Below, piece after piece: positions 7,681 through 8,361 of a stretch of DNA of 8,361 nucleotides. The first letter of the stretch is position 1. Every line of letters starts with the position of its first letter. The stretch lies in assembly GCA_021817755.1 (NCBI GenBank), contig JAKAGC010000139.1, forward strand, positions 1-8,361. Reading direction: 5' to 3'. This stretch comes from Acidobacteriota bacterium. GTDB lineage: Bacteria; Acidobacteriota; Aminicenantia; UBA2199. The position numbers and the translations under genes were made by a program. The notes under the pieces are model-generated. The model worked only from the letters and a program-made list of their open reading frames with translations, ran no database searches and had not been told where the DNA came from.

Positions 7681-8361
7681 ATGAAACACAGCCGTAGTTC
7701 CTACCAGTTTATATTGGCTGCAAATCAACAGCAAAAAGAAAAAAAGTATTGGATGGAGAAACTTTGTGAAGTTACAGAAAAATGCGGATTCGAGTTTGAT
7801 TTCAAGAAAACAGAAGGCACGTTTCCATTATATCGAAATATCACTCTGGATATCGACGGGAATCTTTTTACTAAACTTATTTCTCTTATAAAAAATAATG
7901 ATTTAACCTTATATATAATACTGGTAGCAGGATTATCCCATATTCTTCACCATTATTCCGGGAAGAAGAATTCTGATATCCTGATTGGTACTCCTATATT
8001 TGAAAAAGAAGCCGATGCCGGATTAATCAATTCCATTCTTGTAATAAGGAATATAATCGATGAGTCTAAGAATATAAAAGAATTCTTGTTACAAGTTCGA
8101 CAAACCGTTATTGAAGCCATCAATAATCAAAATTTTCCTTTCCCAGTATTACTTGATCTTTGTAAACAGGAGATTCGCGAAAGTGAATGTGCATTTTTTG
8201 ATGTAGCTTTCGTCCTGGAAAATATCCAGTCGAGAAAATTTCTTAAAGATACTCCTTATCGTGTGTTGTTTTCCTTTAACCGTATGGAGAATTCGATTCG
8301 TTTTTCTGTCGAATATGATAGTTATTTGTACAGTGAGGATACGATCTCCCGGATCATGAAA
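7681..8361 (+). CDS. NRPS subunit, 5' end: N-terminal half condensation domain (3' partial)
   Basis: 227 codons are open to the right edge of the window. After a leader of about 20 residues (MKHSRSSYQFILAANQ...) the protein enters a condensation-domain fold at KKYWMEKL (21-28), the point that follows C4 in a full domain. It continues through ILIGTPIFEKE (100-110, the C5 region with the usual AGR lost), LINSILVIRN (115-124, C6 region without GMFVNTL), NNQNFPF (148-154) and FFDVAFVLEN (172-181). The N-terminal lobe with HHxxxDG is absent, and the stop at 7660 rules out a longer form. It cannot catalyse peptide bond formation by the normal route. Truncated C domains at the N-terminus of NRPS subunits are known, usually before an A domain, so an A-T module is expected just beyond the window. 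It may serve as a structural or docking element facing the terminal C domain of the preceding protein; that role is inferred. Confidence 0.9.
   Translation, partial: MKHSRSSYQFILAANQQQKEKKYWMEKLCEVTEKCGFEFDFKKTEGTFPLYRNITLDIDGNLFTKLISLIKNNDLTLYIILVAGLSHILHHYSGKKNSDILIGTPIFEKEADAGLINSILVIRNIIDESKNIKEFLLQVRQTVIEAINNQNFPFPVLLDLCKQEIRESECAFFDVAFVLENIQSRKFLKDTPYRVLFSFNRMENSIRFSVEYDSYLYSEDTISRIMK

Overview
The window is one stretch of a non-ribosomal peptide synthetase (NRPS) locus. Three genes lie on the + strand, in the same orientation and closely spaced. The DNA is AT-rich, and both internal genes have strong Shine-Dalgarno sites, so this is a bacterium. The taxon cannot be fixed from the sequence. 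The style of the modules and the half-condensation N-terminus of the third gene remind me of NRPS genes in uncultured, NRPS-rich lineages such as Candidatus Aminicenantes, but this is a low-confidence recollection.

Layout: (1) nt 1-1022, the 3' end of an NRPS gene that begins before the window. It encodes the second part of an adenylation (A) domain and a carrier (T) domain, then stops. The A domain has lost its whole C-terminal subdomain, including the A9 motif and the A10 lysine, by what looks like a clean in-frame deletion. It also carries substitutions in A5, A7 and the substrate pocket. The carrier domain is intact. (2) nt 1023-1117, a 95-base gap with a good ribosome binding site and no convincing promoter or terminator. 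(3) nt 1118-7624, a complete 2168-residue, two-module NRPS with domain order A-T-C-A-T-C. All catalytic motifs are recognisable. The two A domains are close paralogues with nearly the same unusual pocket, while their T and C domains are much less alike. (4) nt 7625-7680, a 56-base gap with a ribosome binding site. (5) nt 7681-8361, the 5' end of a third gene that runs off the window. It starts with only the C-terminal half of a condensation domain, without the HHxxxDG catalytic motif.

How they may work together: the middle protein starts with an A domain and has no condensation domain before it, so it looks like an initiating subunit, or one that receives nothing by a standard condensation step. 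It loads two residues, probably of the same kind, and joins them with its internal C domain. Its terminal C domain would pass the dipeptide to the first carrier of the next protein. That protein's own N-terminal half-C cannot catalyse condensation and may be a structural or docking remnant. Subunit boundaries fall at C-A linkers, so the middle protein is two A-T-C units. No thioesterase, epimerase, MbtH, transporter, RNA gene, mobile element or CRISPR array was seen.
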